From Burkholderiales bacterium (GTDB lineage Bacteria > Pseudomonadota > Gammaproteobacteria > Burkholderiales > Burkholderiaceae_C): a DNA stretch of 27,109 bases. This document shows, in pieces, positions 1 through 9,314 of the stretch (within the stretch, counting starts at the first letter, position 1; every line of letters begins with the position of its first letter). The translations under genes and the position numbers were made by a program. The stretch covers positions 1 through 27,109 of the forward strand of contig JANXTP010000419.1 of the NCBI GenBank assembly GCA_025352345.1. Reading direction: 5' to 3'. The notes below the pieces were generated by a model. The model was given only the letters and a program-made list of their open reading frames with translations. It had not been told where the DNA came from and made no database searches.

Positions 1-60
1 CGCCTGACGCGCCGCGCCGGCCCGGAACTCTCTTCAATCGACCGCACCCTGGAACCTCAC

Positions 61-1176
<1,116 letters not shown>

Positions 1177-1206
1177 GAGGCTGCGCAGCCAGAGCCGTCG
1201 CGCGCG

Positions 1207-1788
1207 CTACTCGGCCGCGTCCTGCTGCTTCAGCCGCTCGCTGTGCCAGTAGACGTCGTCACCGCCCAGACCATCGAGGTTGGCGCGGTTGAGCACCCGC
1301 GCCAGCACGAACAGCAGGTCGCTGAGTCGGTTCAGGTAGTGGCGCGGCGCGGCGCGCACCGCCTCGCCGGCGGCCAGCGCCACCACCGCACGTTCGGCAC
1401 GGCGCGCCATCGTGCGCGCCACATGCGCCAGCGCGGCGCTGCGCGTGCCGGCCGGCAGGATGAATTCCTTCAGACGCGGCAACTGATCGTTGTAGTGCGC
1501 CAGCGCCTCATCAAGCTGGATCACCGCCGCGGTCTTCAGCAACTCGTACCCCGGGATCGACAGCTCGCCGCCCAGGTTGAACAGCTCGTGCTGAATCACC
1601 ACCAGCAGTTGGCGCACATCACCCGGCAGGGGCTCGGCCAACAGCACACCCAGCTGCGAGTTCAGCTCGTCGACATCGCCCATCGCATGCACCCGCAGGC
1701 TGTCTTTCGACACCCGGTTGCCGTCGCCCAGGCCGGTGGTGCCGTTGTCTCCGGTGCGGGTGGCGATCTGTGTGAGTCGGTTCGACAT
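1207..1788 (-). CDS. Cob(I)yrinic acid a,c-diamide adenosyltransferase, PduO type
   Basis: Transfers the adenosyl group of ATP to cob(I)alamin or cob(I)yrinic acid diamide to make coenzyme B12, in the cytoplasm. The N-terminal ATP-binding motif TRTGDNGTTGLGDG is at residues 10-23, VDELNSQLG at 39-47, and the C-terminal signature RHYLNRLSDLLF at 149-160. I chose the ATG at 1788, giving 193 residues, because PduO-type enzymes begin just before the NRLTQIATRTGD stretch. The open frame runs 32 codons further upstream, but that part looks unlike the family. No other cobalamin gene is in the window, so it probably serves salvage or a distant B12 pathway. Confidence 0.93.
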   Translation of the reverse strand: MSNRLTQIATRTGDNGTTGLGDGNRVSKDSLRVHAMGDVDELNSQLGVLLAEPLPGDVRQLLVVIQHELFNLGGELSIPGYELLKTAAVIQLDEALAHYNDQLPRLKEFILPAGTRSAALAHVARTMARRAERAVVALAAGEAVRAAPRHYLNRLSDLLFVLARVLNRANLDGLGGDDVYWHSERLKQQDAAE

Positions 1789-1888
1789 GGGGTGGGCCTG
1801 CTTATGTGATGCGGCCGGCGAGTGCAGCCGGATCGGGGCAGGATGATGCCCGAAGACATGGGCCTCAGATAACCCGCTGGACACAGGC

Positions 1889-2003
1889 CTAGAAATCTTC
1901 GAATGTCAGGCGTGTGGTGTTGGCGATCCTCACCAACACGCGGGGGGAGATTGCTTCAGCAGCGCCGATAGTTCAGGCTCTTCTTCGAAGGCCACTGACT
2001 CAT
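1889..2003 (-). pseudogene. Remnant of hicA toxin gene downstream of hicB
   Basis: Directly after hicB an ATG overlaps the hicB stop (ATGA at 2000-2003), the arrangement of a coupled partner gene, but that frame stops after 15 codons. In another frame the last 27 codons before the TAG at 1889-1891 end in RVLVRIANTTRLTFEDF. From memory of the family, this resembles the C-terminus of HicA proteins that pair with this kind of HicB (roughly RMLARIAKQTGLTPEDL). Only about 115 bases remain where a HicA gene needs about 200, and the frame is broken. I infer a HicA gene that lost its N-terminal and central part, including the region expected to carry the catalytic histidine. Confidence 0.5.
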
Positions 2004-2209
2004 GCGGCCGCAGGCAGAGTAATGTTGATGTTTGCCAGTCGCGCCTCGCCTTGTTCCAACCGCTCAGCAATCACTCGGAGCGCCACGGTGTCTGCTTTGC
2101 GAATAGCTTCGTCCTTCGTAGCTCCGTAAGCAAGTACGCCCGGCAGCTCCATTACCTCGGCCAACCAGCGCCCGTCGTCTTCTTGCTCGCACTCGATCGA
2201 GTAGTCCAT
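2000..2209 (-). CDS. hicB: HicB-family antitoxin
   Basis: A 69-residue protein with the HicB/UPF0150 pattern: a short beta strand (YSIECEQ), then DGRWLAEVMELPGVLAYGAT, then a helix (DEAIRKADTVALRVIAERL). This partial RNase-H-like fold normally binds and neutralises the HicA mRNA endonuclease. There is no obvious C-terminal DNA-binding domain, as usual for the short form. The ATG at 2209 was chosen over a TTG three codons upstream; AGGGG lies before it. The downstream hicA is degenerate, so the antitoxin looks like an orphan. It may be a relic, or it may still protect against a related HicA elsewhere. Confidence 0.8.
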   Translation of the reverse strand: MDYSIECEQEDDGRWLAEVMELPGVLAYGATKDEAIRKADTVALRVIAERLEQGEARLANINITLPAAA

Positions 2210-2394
2210 ATCACCCAACCCCTGAAGTTCCGCAGCCCAGCAGCAAAGTAGTCGTATGAGGGCCTACCCGCACAACGACGCCTCGAAAGAAACCGAAACC
2301 AGGACGTATTGTTCGCGGGAGTCGCTCAGGCCGCATTAATGACCGGCAACGACGCAACGACCAAGAATTAACGTCCGCGCTAGGCACATCTAGT
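2210..2394. other. Intergenic stretch without a supported gene
   Basis: This 185-base stretch separates hicB from the secreted-protein gene. Open frames across it have no recognisable pattern. It is AT-richer than the core genes around the window and presumably contains the hicB promoter, which I could not place. Confidence 0.4.
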
Positions 2395-2931
2395 TCATGG
2401 GTTTCGCTGTCCACACACGTAGAAAGCGGTGCTAACTCTTGGATAATTCAAATTGCCCCCACCTCCCGCAGAAACAGTGCTCCACATAAAAGTCCCTGTG
2501 TCACGATTCACCGCCAACACCGTTGCCTGTCCATTCCCATCAATTGAGGTGTACACGTTTCCAGAAAAATCACTTGGGCCAGGTAAAGCGCCCGTGTAAC
2601 GAGTGGAAGTTCGATACTCGCCCTGGGTTTCCGAGTGCTGATCGGCTACTGACAGGAGAACGTCTGACCCATTGAAAATCAGTCTCACTCTGGCCTTCCA
2701 TTGAACGAACGACTGCGAAGTGATGACACTATCGGTTGCGCTGATCTGATTATTCAGAGCGGGAGTGCAGTAGATCGCGGCGGCATTGGGCCTTGGTGAG
2801 GACGAGGGGAACGGGACCGAGAATTCACCTGGTTTCACCGACGCCTGCCCTTGCGCGAATGGGGCTGCGATTAGCAACACCGCTGAGACTAATTCTCTCG
2901 TTCGCCTTGCGATAGATGGGTATGTAATCAT
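2395..2931 (-). CDS. Predicted secreted protein of unknown function
   Basis: I do not recognise this 178-residue protein. The N-terminus has basic residues (ARRTRE), a hydrophobic core (LVSAVLLIAAPFA) and a small-residue stretch (AQGQA), a plausible Sec signal peptide cut near residue 28-30. The mature part is Ser/Thr/Gly/Asn-rich, with two cysteines (YCTP near 56 and VCGQ near 174) that could form a disulfide joining its ends, and a glycine run (SAGGGGN) near 155. Base composition is clearly AT-richer than the housekeeping genes, which suggests horizontal acquisition. No neighbour suggests a function. Ribosome-site evidence for the ATG at 2931 is weak. Confidence 0.6.
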   Translation of the reverse strand: MITYPSIARRTRELVSAVLLIAAPFAQGQASVKPGEFSVPFPSSSPRPNAAAIYCTPALNNQISATDSVITSQSFVQWKARVRLIFNGSDVLLSVADQHSETQGEYRTSTRYTGALPGPSDFSGNVYTSIDGNGQATVLAVNRDTGTFMWSTVSAGGGGNLNYPRVSTAFYVCGQRNP

Positions 2932-3086
2932 AGTGATGTTCGAGGTAAGGTTCGGTTCTTGTTAAAGCTAAGCAGGCAACGTTAGCAGTACGAATCCAAG
3001 CTCAAGCTGGTGAAAATGTACCCCGCGTCGCCAGACCCGGCCTAGTGGTTGGCTCTTGGTGCTCCGTTTGAGCGAGTGAGAAACCT

Positions 3087-3803
3087 TTAGCGCGAGCGGC
3101 CCATTCGGCCTAACTCGACTGAGAAACTGATCAGGTTCTGCATTTCTGTGGCATTGCGTATTAGTAAGACGGTCTGTCCAGTGGTACTGAGCGTGCATTG
3201 ATTCAGCGGCGCGCCAAGGTCATGGCTCGATACGAGCATAGCCCACAAAAACCCACCAAAAACAAATCGGTATGCAGCGTGTCCATTGAGGCGAACCTTA
3301 CCCGGCTCCATGATGACACCAGTGAACGCCTGGGCCTGGTACTTGAGGCCGAACATAAAACACCCGTAGCGTTCAGAGGAGCCGGGAGCACCCGCCAAAA
3401 GATGCAAGCGAAGGGTTTCGGCATGTTTGCCCAATTGCACGTTCTCAAAGAACGGCAGGGTAGAGACGCCAGCCCGCCACAGAACAGAAAGCTGAAATAG
3501 CTTGAACTTCGCATAGTCGAGACCAGCTATGTGAACGATATTGCCTTCACTCCGATAGTTCAGTTCAACACCACCTTTGAGAACCAAGCTCGCGTACCGC
3601 TCCCATATCGAGAAGCGCTGTTCGCAGGCGTCGCACAAGAGCCGTTCGCGTAACCCCTTCTGTTCGCGCCAACTCGACTTGTCAGGACTGATTGATAGAA
3701 CCTGAAGTCTGTGTTTATCGTCGTAGAGCGACTCGTAAAGAAACTCGGGAAGGATGTGCGAACGCCGCAGTTCGACTTCTTGATGGCACAGGGCACAAGG
3801 CAT
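3087..3803 (-). CDS. HNH-like/treble-clef zinc-binding protein of unknown function
   Basis: A 238-residue protein starting at ATG 3803 (a TTG nine codons upstream is also open). It begins MPCALC and continues RRSHILPEF near residues 14-20, then LLCDACEQRFSIWE at 56-69. CxxC, a Ser-His pair and a second CxxC followed by Glu is the arrangement of zinc-stabilised HNH/treble-clef endonuclease-like domains, with His16 as the candidate catalytic residue. The rest (about 70-238) is unlike anything I know and has several hydrophobic or aromatic stretches (FKLFQLSVLW, FVFGGFLWAMLV). It lies alone in the AT-richer patch, consistent with transferred DNA. A nuclease or defence role is only a guess; a structural zinc-ribbon protein is equally possible. 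Confidence 0.6.
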   Translation of the reverse strand: MPCALCHQEVELRRSHILPEFLYESLYDDKHRLQVLSISPDKSSWREQKGLRERLLCDACEQRFSIWERYASLVLKGGVELNYRSEGNIVHIAGLDYAKFKLFQLSVLWRAGVSTLPFFENVQLGKHAETLRLHLLAGAPGSSERYGCFMFGLKYQAQAFTGVIMEPGKVRLNGHAAYRFVFGGFLWAMLVSSHDLGAPLNQCTLSTTGQTVLLIRNATEMQNLISFSVELGRMGRSR

Positions 3804-4060
3804 AGCAAGATTAAGAAATGAAGAGCGCAAGCCGGGCGATATCGATCTCTGGGACCAGCCTCATATCCCCGCAGGCATGTCGTTGGCACCCGCTTTAGGA
3901 GGTGTCTGTAGCCTGCCCGCCTCGTCCCTCGTCGCCATTGAATCCAACCCACCCTTGCGCGGCTCGCCCTTAGTTTTCAAGCTGTATTTGTGCTTTGAAC
4001 TCATGGCTTCGCGCACCGAGATACTCTTCGCCTCGGAGCCTTTCGGGGCCAAGCCAGCAA
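3804..4060. other. Intergenic region downstream of spoVR
   Basis: About 257 bases between the stop of spoVR and the HNH-like gene. A lysine-rich 47-codon frame (ATG at 4004, leftward) is open but has no ribosome site or recognisable pattern. The left part upstream of the HNH-like gene is AT-richer and may hold its promoter. No clear terminator hairpin was found. Confidence 0.4.
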
Positions 4061-5677
4061 TCAATCGCTAGGCGCACTCACCGTCCAGCGCTTGCTGATT
4101 TCGCCGCCGCCCTTGACGCTTTCGAGGTGCACCCCGAATCCCCACAGCCGGGCCACGTGTTTCAGCACTTCCTGTGCGCTGTCGTTCAGCGGCCGGTCGT
4201 TGTGCTGCGTGTGGCGCAGCGTCAATGAGCGGTCGCCGCGCAGGTTGACGCTCCAGACCTGGATGTTGGGCTCGCGCTCGCCGAGGTCGTACTGGCGCGA
4301 CAGTGATTCGCGCAGTCGGCGGTAACCGGCGTCGTCGTGGATGGCTGAGACCTCGAGCTCCTTTTCCTTCTCGTCGTCGTGGATCGCGAACAGGCGGAAA
4401 TCACGCATCAGCTTGGGCGACAGGTACTGGCCGATGAAGCTCTCGTCCTTGAAGTTGCGCATCGCGTGGTCGAGTGTTTCCAGCCAGTCGCCACCGGCGA
4501 TCGCCGGGAACCATTGCCGGTCTTCCTCCGTCGGCGCCTCGCAGATGCGCTTGATGTCGGTGTACATCGCAAAGCCCAGCGCATACGGATTGATGCCGCT
4601 GTAGGCCTTGTGGCCGACCGGTGGCTGGTAGACCACATTGGTGTGCGACTTCAGCCATTCGATCATCACGCCGTCGCTGAGGTAGCCGCGGTCGTACATG
4701 GTGTTGAGCAGGTGGTGGTGCCAGAAGGTGGCCCAGCCTTCGTTCATCACCTGCGTCTGCCGCTGCGGGTAGAAATACTGCGCGACCTTGCGCACGATGC
4801 GCACCACCTCGCGCTGCCAGGGTTCGAGCAGCGGTGCGTTCTTCTCGATGAAGTACAGCAGGTTTTCCTGAGGCTCTTCCGGAAAGCGGCGCACCTCGGC
4901 CTCTTCGGCAACCTGCCCCGCCTTGCGCGGCAAGGTGCGCCACATCTCGTTGACCTGGCGCTGCGCATAGGCCTCGCGGTCCTTGCGCGCCAAGAGCTCC
5001 TGCGCAAGGTTCTTGCGGCTGGGGCGGCGGTAGCGGTCGACGCCGTGGTTCATCAGCGCATGGCAGCTGTCGAGGAAGGTCTCCACCGCGTCGAGGCCAT
5101 GCTGCTCTTCGCAGTTGGCGATGTAATTCTTGGCATAGACCAGGTAGTCGATGATCGACCCCGCATCGGTCCACATGCGGAAAAGGTAATTGCCTTTGAA
5201 GAAGCTGTTGTGGCCGTAGGCGGCGTGCGCGATGACCAGCGCCTGCATCGCCATCGTGTTCTCCTCCATCAGGTAGCTGATGCAGGGGTTGGAGTTGATG
5301 ACGATCTCGTAGGCCAGGCCCATGTGGCCGCGGCGGTAGTTCTTCTCGGTCGAGATGAACTCCTTGCCATAGCTCCAGTGGCGGTAATTCACCGGCATGC
5401 CGACCGACGCATACGCATCCATCATCTGCTCGGTGGTGATGATCTCGAGCTGGTTCGGGTAGGTGTCGAGACCGAAGCTCTCGGCGGTCTCGCGGATCAC
5501 CTCGTGGTAGCGGTCGATCAGCTCGAACGACCAGTCGTTGGGCGATGGCAGCGGCTCGTGGCTGCGCGGCGGCGCGATCAGGTCGGCGGCACGCCGACGC
5601 GGGCCGCCGTGCTGCTGGTCATGTCGCCGCTCCTCGCCCCAGGGCGGCGTGATGCCAGTGTGGGTGGCCGTGTTCAT
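4061..5677 (-). CDS. spoVR: SpoVR-family protein (YcgB-like)
   Basis: The 538-residue product matches the SpoVR/YcgB family over its length: WSFELIDRYHEVIRETAESFGLDTYPNQLEII, then NYRHWSYGKEF, GLAYEIVINSNPCISYLMEENT, HAAYGHNSFFKGNYLF, MNEGWATFWHHHLL and INPYALGFAMYTDIKRI. The biochemical function is unknown. The His- and Glu-rich motifs (HAAYGHN, NEGWATFWHHH) suggest a metal site, which is my inference. The start ATG overlaps the yeaH stop (ATGA), so the two are translationally coupled. In many proteobacteria SpoVR is encoded with PrkA and YeaH and linked to stationary-phase or nitrogen stress. A long antisense frame across it is a high-GC artefact. Confidence 0.95.
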   Translation of the reverse strand: MNTATHTGITPPWGEERRHDQQHGGPRRRAADLIAPPRSHEPLPSPNDWSFELIDRYHEVIRETAESFGLDTYPNQLEIITTEQMMDAYASVGMPVNYRHWSYGKEFISTEKNYRRGHMGLAYEIVINSNPCISYLMEENTMAMQALVIAHAAYGHNSFFKGNYLFRMWTDAGSIIDYLVYAKNYIANCEEQHGLDAVETFLDSCHALMNHGVDRYRRPSRKNLAQELLARKDREAYAQRQVNEMWRTLPRKAGQVAEEAEVRRFPEEPQENLLYFIEKNAPLLEPWQREVVRIVRKVAQYFYPQRQTQVMNEGWATFWHHHLLNTMYDRGYLSDGVMIEWLKSHTNVVYQPPVGHKAYSGINPYALGFAMYTDIKRICEAPTEEDRQWFPAIAGGDWLETLDHAMRNFKDESFIGQYLSPKLMRDFRLFAIHDDEKEKELEVSAIHDDAGYRRLRESLSRQYDLGEREPNIQVWSVNLRGDRSLTLRHTQHNDRPLNDSAQEVLKHVARLWGFGVHLESVKGGGEISKRWTVSAPSD

Positions 5678-6951
5678 GCGGGGGCACCTTCCTTCTTGAA
5701 CAGGTCACGGAACACCGGGTAGATCTGCGAGGCCTCGGTCGCCTTGCGCACCGCAAAGGCGGGGCTCTCTTCCGACAGCGCGGCGTACTCGTCCCACAGG
5801 TTCTGCTCTTCCTCGGCCACCTGTACATAGGCGAAGTAGCGGCACAGCGGCAGGATGCGATTGGCCAGGATCTCGCGGCAGCGGCCGCTGTCGTGGTGCC
5901 AGTTGTCACCGTCGCTGGCCTGCGCGCCGTAGATGTTCCATTCGGCCGTCGGGTAGCGCGCACTGGCGATCTCGTCCATCAGCACCAGCGCACTTGACAC
6001 CACCGTACCGCCGGTCTCGGTGGAGTGGAAGAAGTTCTGCTCGTCGACCTCCTGTGCCTGCGTGTGGTGGCGGATGAAGACGATGTCGATCTTCTCGTAG
6101 TGGCGCGTCAAAAACAGATACAGCAGGATGAAGAAGCGCTTGGCCAGATCCTTGCGCGCCTCGTCCATCGAGCCGGAGACGTCCATCAGGCAGAACATCA
6201 CCGCCTTCGAGGTCGGCATCGGCAAACGTACGCGGCTGCGGTAGCGCAGGTCGATCGGGTCGAGGTAGGGGATGCGCTTCAAGCGTGCGCGCAGCGCCTC
6301 GATTTCGAACCGCAGCGGCGCGATCTCCGCCTCGTGCGGGTTCGGGTCGGGGTGACTCAACAGGTGATCCAGGTGCGTTTCGAGCTGGTGCAACTCGCGC
6401 CGCGACTCGCTGCCGATCGCGATGCGCCGGCCGATCGCGCCGCGCATCGAGCGCACCACATGCAGGTTGCTAGGGTTGCCGTCGCTGCTGTAACCGGCAC
6501 GGTGCGTCTTGAACTCCGGCGTCTCGGCCAGCGTGGTGCGCGCGAGGTTCGGCAAGGCCAGGTCGTCGAAGAAGACCTGCATGAACTCTTCCTTGGTCAG
6601 GTGGAAGACGAAGTCGTCATCGCCTTCACCGGAATCACTCGCCTGCCCTCCACCCCCGCTGCCACCACTGCCCTTGGGTCGCGCGATGCGGTCGCCGCGC
6701 AGGTAATCCTGGTTGCCCGGATGCACCATGTCGCGCTGGCCGCCCTGCCCGTGCCGGAACACCGGTTCGGAGATGTCGCGCTTCGGGATGTGAATGTCCT
6801 CGCCTTGGGCGAGGTCGCGGATGCTGCGGCCATCGACCGCGCGCTTGACGGCTTCGCGGATCTGTTCCTTGTGGCGCCTGAGAAAACGTTCACGGTTGCC
6901 AATCGACTTGTTCTTGCCCGCCAGTCGCCGGTCGATGATCTGCTGGAACAT
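5674..6951 (-). CDS. yeaH: YeaH/YhbH family protein (DUF444) with vWA domain
   Basis: A 425-residue protein of the DUF444 family, starting MFQQIIDRRLAGKNKSIGNRERFLRR as usual. A Gly/Ser-rich linker near residues 95-108 precedes the conserved part. The C-terminal half has a von Willebrand A fold with the MIDAS motif DVSGSMD followed by KRFFILLYLFLTRHY. It is thought to act with the PrkA kinase in the stress response; its partner and mechanism are not settled. AAGGA four bases before the ATG is a plausible ribosome site. The gap from prkA is 27 bases and the stop overlaps the spoVR start. Confidence 0.94.
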   Translation of the reverse strand: MFQQIIDRRLAGKNKSIGNRERFLRRHKEQIREAVKRAVDGRSIRDLAQGEDIHIPKRDISEPVFRHGQGGQRDMVHPGNQDYLRGDRIARPKGSGGSGGGGQASDSGEGDDDFVFHLTKEEFMQVFFDDLALPNLARTTLAETPEFKTHRAGYSSDGNPSNLHVVRSMRGAIGRRIAIGSESRRELHQLETHLDHLLSHPDPNPHEAEIAPLRFEIEALRARLKRIPYLDPIDLRYRSRVRLPMPTSKAVMFCLMDVSGSMDEARKDLAKRFFILLYLFLTRHYEKIDIVFIRHHTQAQEVDEQNFFHSTETGGTVVSSALVLMDEIASARYPTAEWNIYGAQASDGDNWHHDSGRCREILANRILPLCRYFAYVQVAEEEQNLWDEYAALSEESPAFAVRKATEASQIYPVFRDLFKKEGAPA

Positions 6952-6978
6952 GAAGTCCTTCCGAAGCTGCGAGACGCC

Positions 6979-8901
6979 TTAGCTGGACTTCCGAACGCGC
7001 AGATACCACTCGCACAGCAGCCGTACCTGTTTGGGCGTGTAGCCCTTGGCGACCATGCGGGTGACGAAGTCCTCGTGCTTCTTCGCCTCGTCGGCACTGG
7101 CCTTGGCGTTGAAGCTGATCACCGGCAGCAGCTCCTCGGTGTTCGAGAGCATCTTCTTCTCGATCACCGTGCGCAGCTTCTCGTAGCTGGTCCACACCGG
7201 GTTGTTGCCGGCGTTGTTGGCGCGCGCACGCAGCACGAAGTTGACGATCTCGTTGCGGAAGTCCTTCGGGTTGCTGATGCCGGCCGGCTTCTCGATCTTT
7301 TCCAGTTCGGCGTTCAGCGAGCCGCGGTCGAACACTTCGCCGGTGTCGGTGTCGCGGTACTCGTGGTCCTGGATCCAGTAGTCGGCATAGGTCACGTAGC
7401 GGTCGAAGATGTTCTGGCCGTACTCGCTGTAGCTCTCGAGGTAGGCGGTCTGGATTTCCTTGCCGATGAATTCGGCATAGCGCACCGACAGATGCTCCTT
7501 GATGAAGGCGAGGTACTTCTGCTCGGTCTCAGCCGGGAACTGCTCGCGCTCGATCTGCTGCTCCAGCACGTACATCAGGTGCACCGGGTTGGCAGCGACT
7601 TCGGTGCTGTCGAAGTTGAAGACCTTGGAGATGATCTTGAACGCAAAGCGCGTGCTGATGCCGCTCATGCCTTCGTCGACACCGGCGTAGTCGCGGTACT
7701 CCTGGAAACTCTTGGCCCGCGGGTCGGTGTCCTTCAAGTTCTCGCCGTCGTAGACCAGCATCTTCGAATACAGGCTGGAGTTCTCGGGCTCCTTCAGCCG
7801 CGTCAGGATCGCGAACTGGCTCATCATCTTCAACGTGCCCGGCGCGCAGGTGGCTTGTGCGAGCGACGAGCCGCGCAGCAGCTTCTCGTAGATCTTGACC
7901 TCTTCACTGACGCGCAGGCAGTACGGCACCTTGACGATGTAGATGCGGTCGAGGAAGGCCTCGTTGTTCTTGTTGTTGCGGAAGGCCTTCCACTCGCTCT
8001 CGTTGCTGTGCGCCAGCACCACACCATCGAACGGAATCGCGCCGAAGCCTTCGGTGCCCTTGAAATTGCTTTCCTGCGTCGCGGTCAGCAGCGGGTGCAG
8101 CACCTTGATCGGCGCCTTGAACATCTCGACGAATTCGAGCAGCCCCTGGTTGGCCAGGCAAAGCCCACCAGAGAAGCTGTACGCATCGGGGTCGTCCTGC
8201 GCATAGGTTTCGAGCTTGCGGATGTCGACCTTGCCGACCAGCGAGCTGATGTCCTGGTTGTTCTCATCACCTGGCTCGGTCTTCGCGATGCCGACCTGCT
8301 TCAGCACCGACGGGTAGCGCTTGATGACCTTGAACTTTCGGATGTCGCCACCGAATTCGTCGAGCCGCTTGACCGCCCAGGGCGACAGCACTCGCTGCAG
8401 GTAGCGGCGCGGGATGCCGTATTCCTTCTCCAAGATCGGGCCGTCTTCAGTCGCGTCGAACAGACCGAGCGGCGACTCGTTCACCGGCGAGCCCTTGATC
8501 GCATAGAACGGCACCTCCTGCATCAGCTGCTTCAGCCGTTCGGCTATGCTGCTCTTGCCGCCACCCACCGGGCCCAGCAGATACAGGATCTGCTTCTTTT
8601 CTTCCAGGCCTTGTGCCGCATGACGGAAGTAGCTGACGACCTGTTCGATCGCGTCTTCCATGCCGTAGAACTCGGCGAACGCGGGGTAGATCTTGATGAC
8701 CTTGTTGGCGAACAGCCTTGAGAGACGCGGGTCGTTGCGGGTGTCCACCGTCTGCGGCTCGCCGATGGCTTGCAGCATGCGCTCGGCGGCGCTGGCATAC
8801 GCAACCCGGTTGCGCTTGCATTCGGCGAGGTACTCCTCTATCGAGAGTTCCTCTTCCCGCGTTCGCTCGAACCGAGCGGCGAAATGACTGATCACGTCCA
8901 T
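6979..8901 (-). CDS. prkA: PrkA-family serine protein kinase / AAA+ protein (YeaG)
   Basis: First gene of the prkA-yeaH-spoVR operon. The 640-residue product has the PrkA AAA+ N-terminal domain with Walker A GPVGGGKS at 110-117 and the C-terminal kinase-like domain typical of YeaG. Full length and motifs such as IYPAFAEFYGMEDAIEQVVSYF, KVIKRYPSVL and FGAIPFDGVVLAHSNE fit the family. E. coli YeaG works in sustained nitrogen starvation and stationary phase; some homologues have been reported to have protease rather than kinase activity. AGGAG six bases before the ATG is a strong ribosome site. The leader contains a large hairpin. A 898-codon opposite-strand frame crossing this gene and yeaH is a shadow. 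Confidence 0.96.
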   Translation of the reverse strand: MDVISHFAARFERTREEELSIEEYLAECKRNRVAYASAAERMLQAIGEPQTVDTRNDPRLSRLFANKVIKIYPAFAEFYGMEDAIEQVVSYFRHAAQGLEEKKQILYLLGPVGGGKSSIAERLKQLMQEVPFYAIKGSPVNESPLGLFDATEDGPILEKEYGIPRRYLQRVLSPWAVKRLDEFGGDIRKFKVIKRYPSVLKQVGIAKTEPGDENNQDISSLVGKVDIRKLETYAQDDPDAYSFSGGLCLANQGLLEFVEMFKAPIKVLHPLLTATQESNFKGTEGFGAIPFDGVVLAHSNESEWKAFRNNKNNEAFLDRIYIVKVPYCLRVSEEVKIYEKLLRGSSLAQATCAPGTLKMMSQFAILTRLKEPENSSLYSKMLVYDGENLKDTDPRAKSFQEYRDYAGVDEGMSGISTRFAFKIISKVFNFDSTEVAANPVHLMYVLEQQIEREQFPAETEQKYLAFIKEHLSVRYAEFIGKEIQTAYLESYSEYGQNIFDRYVTYADYWIQDHEYRDTDTGEVFDRGSLNAELEKIEKPAGISNPKDFRNEIVNFVLRARANNAGNNPVWTSYEKLRTVIEKKMLSNTEELLPVISFNAKASADEAKKHEDFVTRMVAKGYTPKQVRLLCEWYLRVRKSS

Positions 8902-9314
8902 GTGGGTCTCCTGTGGATGGAGGAGACGATGGCAGGCCGATTCGCCTCGCCACCGTCCGGGGAAGTTCTGATGAAGTCCTAGCTTCAGGGCTCCATCAGA
9001 GCTTTCCGCGACATCAACACGGACACCAACTGTGATTCAAGCTTCTTCCAAACCGCTGCGGGCCAAGCCACAAGAAGCAGGTGAACAGGCCCTCAGTTCC
9101 GACCTCTTATCTCGACATTACCAGCAATTTGTATGCCTTTTGGCCGCGACGATTTTCGAAACCCGTTCGATGTAGGGACTCTTGAACAAACTGCACGGTT
9201 CCCTGCTACGACGCAGACCGATGTGTGTCTAACGCCGCAGCCGGCAGTGCCGCTGACGTCACGGTCGACCTGATTGCAGGCGGCAGTGACGCGAGCCTGA
9301 GGCAGCAGGCGCGG
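8902..9314. other. Intergenic region upstream of prkA
   Basis: A gap of about 413 bases between parB (ends at 9315) and prkA. It holds the prkA ribosome site, the inverted repeat at 8967-9000 and presumably the prkA promoter. Regulation by sigma-54 or RpoS is known for the E. coli homologue, but I found no convincing -24/-12 element here. No open frame looks real and no clear parB terminator was seen. Confidence 0.5.
8967..9000 (-). promoter_or_regulatory. Long inverted repeat / hairpin in the prkA leader
   Basis: TCTGATG and CATCAGA form the outer arms. After one A/C mismatch the stem continues AG/CT, a G-T wobble and three more pairs around a six-base loop (AGCTTC), about 13 pairs in all. 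It ends 66 bases upstream of the prkA ATG, so it may fold in the mRNA leader or be an operator. There is no T-run, so it is not a typical terminator. Confidence 0.45.

Noticed and set aside
2340..3130. Integron attC-like words (CTAGGC, GCCTAAC) in the AT-richer patch
   Set aside because: No matching GTTRRRY partner at a sensible distance, no integrase gene, and no cassette array.
3087..3830. Calling the CxxC/SH/CxxC protein a proven HNH endonuclease
   Set aside because: The zinc-binding pattern fits, but the full catalytic HNH set and flanking context were not identified, so it is kept as HNH-like only.
3861..4064. Small leftward frame overlapping the spoVR stop (TTG start, or ATG at 4004)
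   Set aside because: No ribosome site, no recognisable pattern, and the TTG overlap may be accidental. It could be a small protein, but nothing supports it.
4379..5722. Opposite-strand open frame of 447 codons across spoVR
   Set aside because: Fully antisense to spoVR, low-complexity Val/Ala/Leu/Arg composition, no ribosome site or family resemblance.
6025..8721. Opposite-strand open frame of 898 codons across yeaH and prkA
   Set aside because: It is antisense to two well-matched genes, has no recognisable domain and an odd His/Val/Leu/Gln-rich composition typical of shadow frames in high-GC DNA.
8902..9060. Possible sigma-54 (-24/-12) promoter for prkA
   Set aside because: The best candidate on the minus strand (TGGTGTC-N4-TTGAT) lacks the essential GC at -12.
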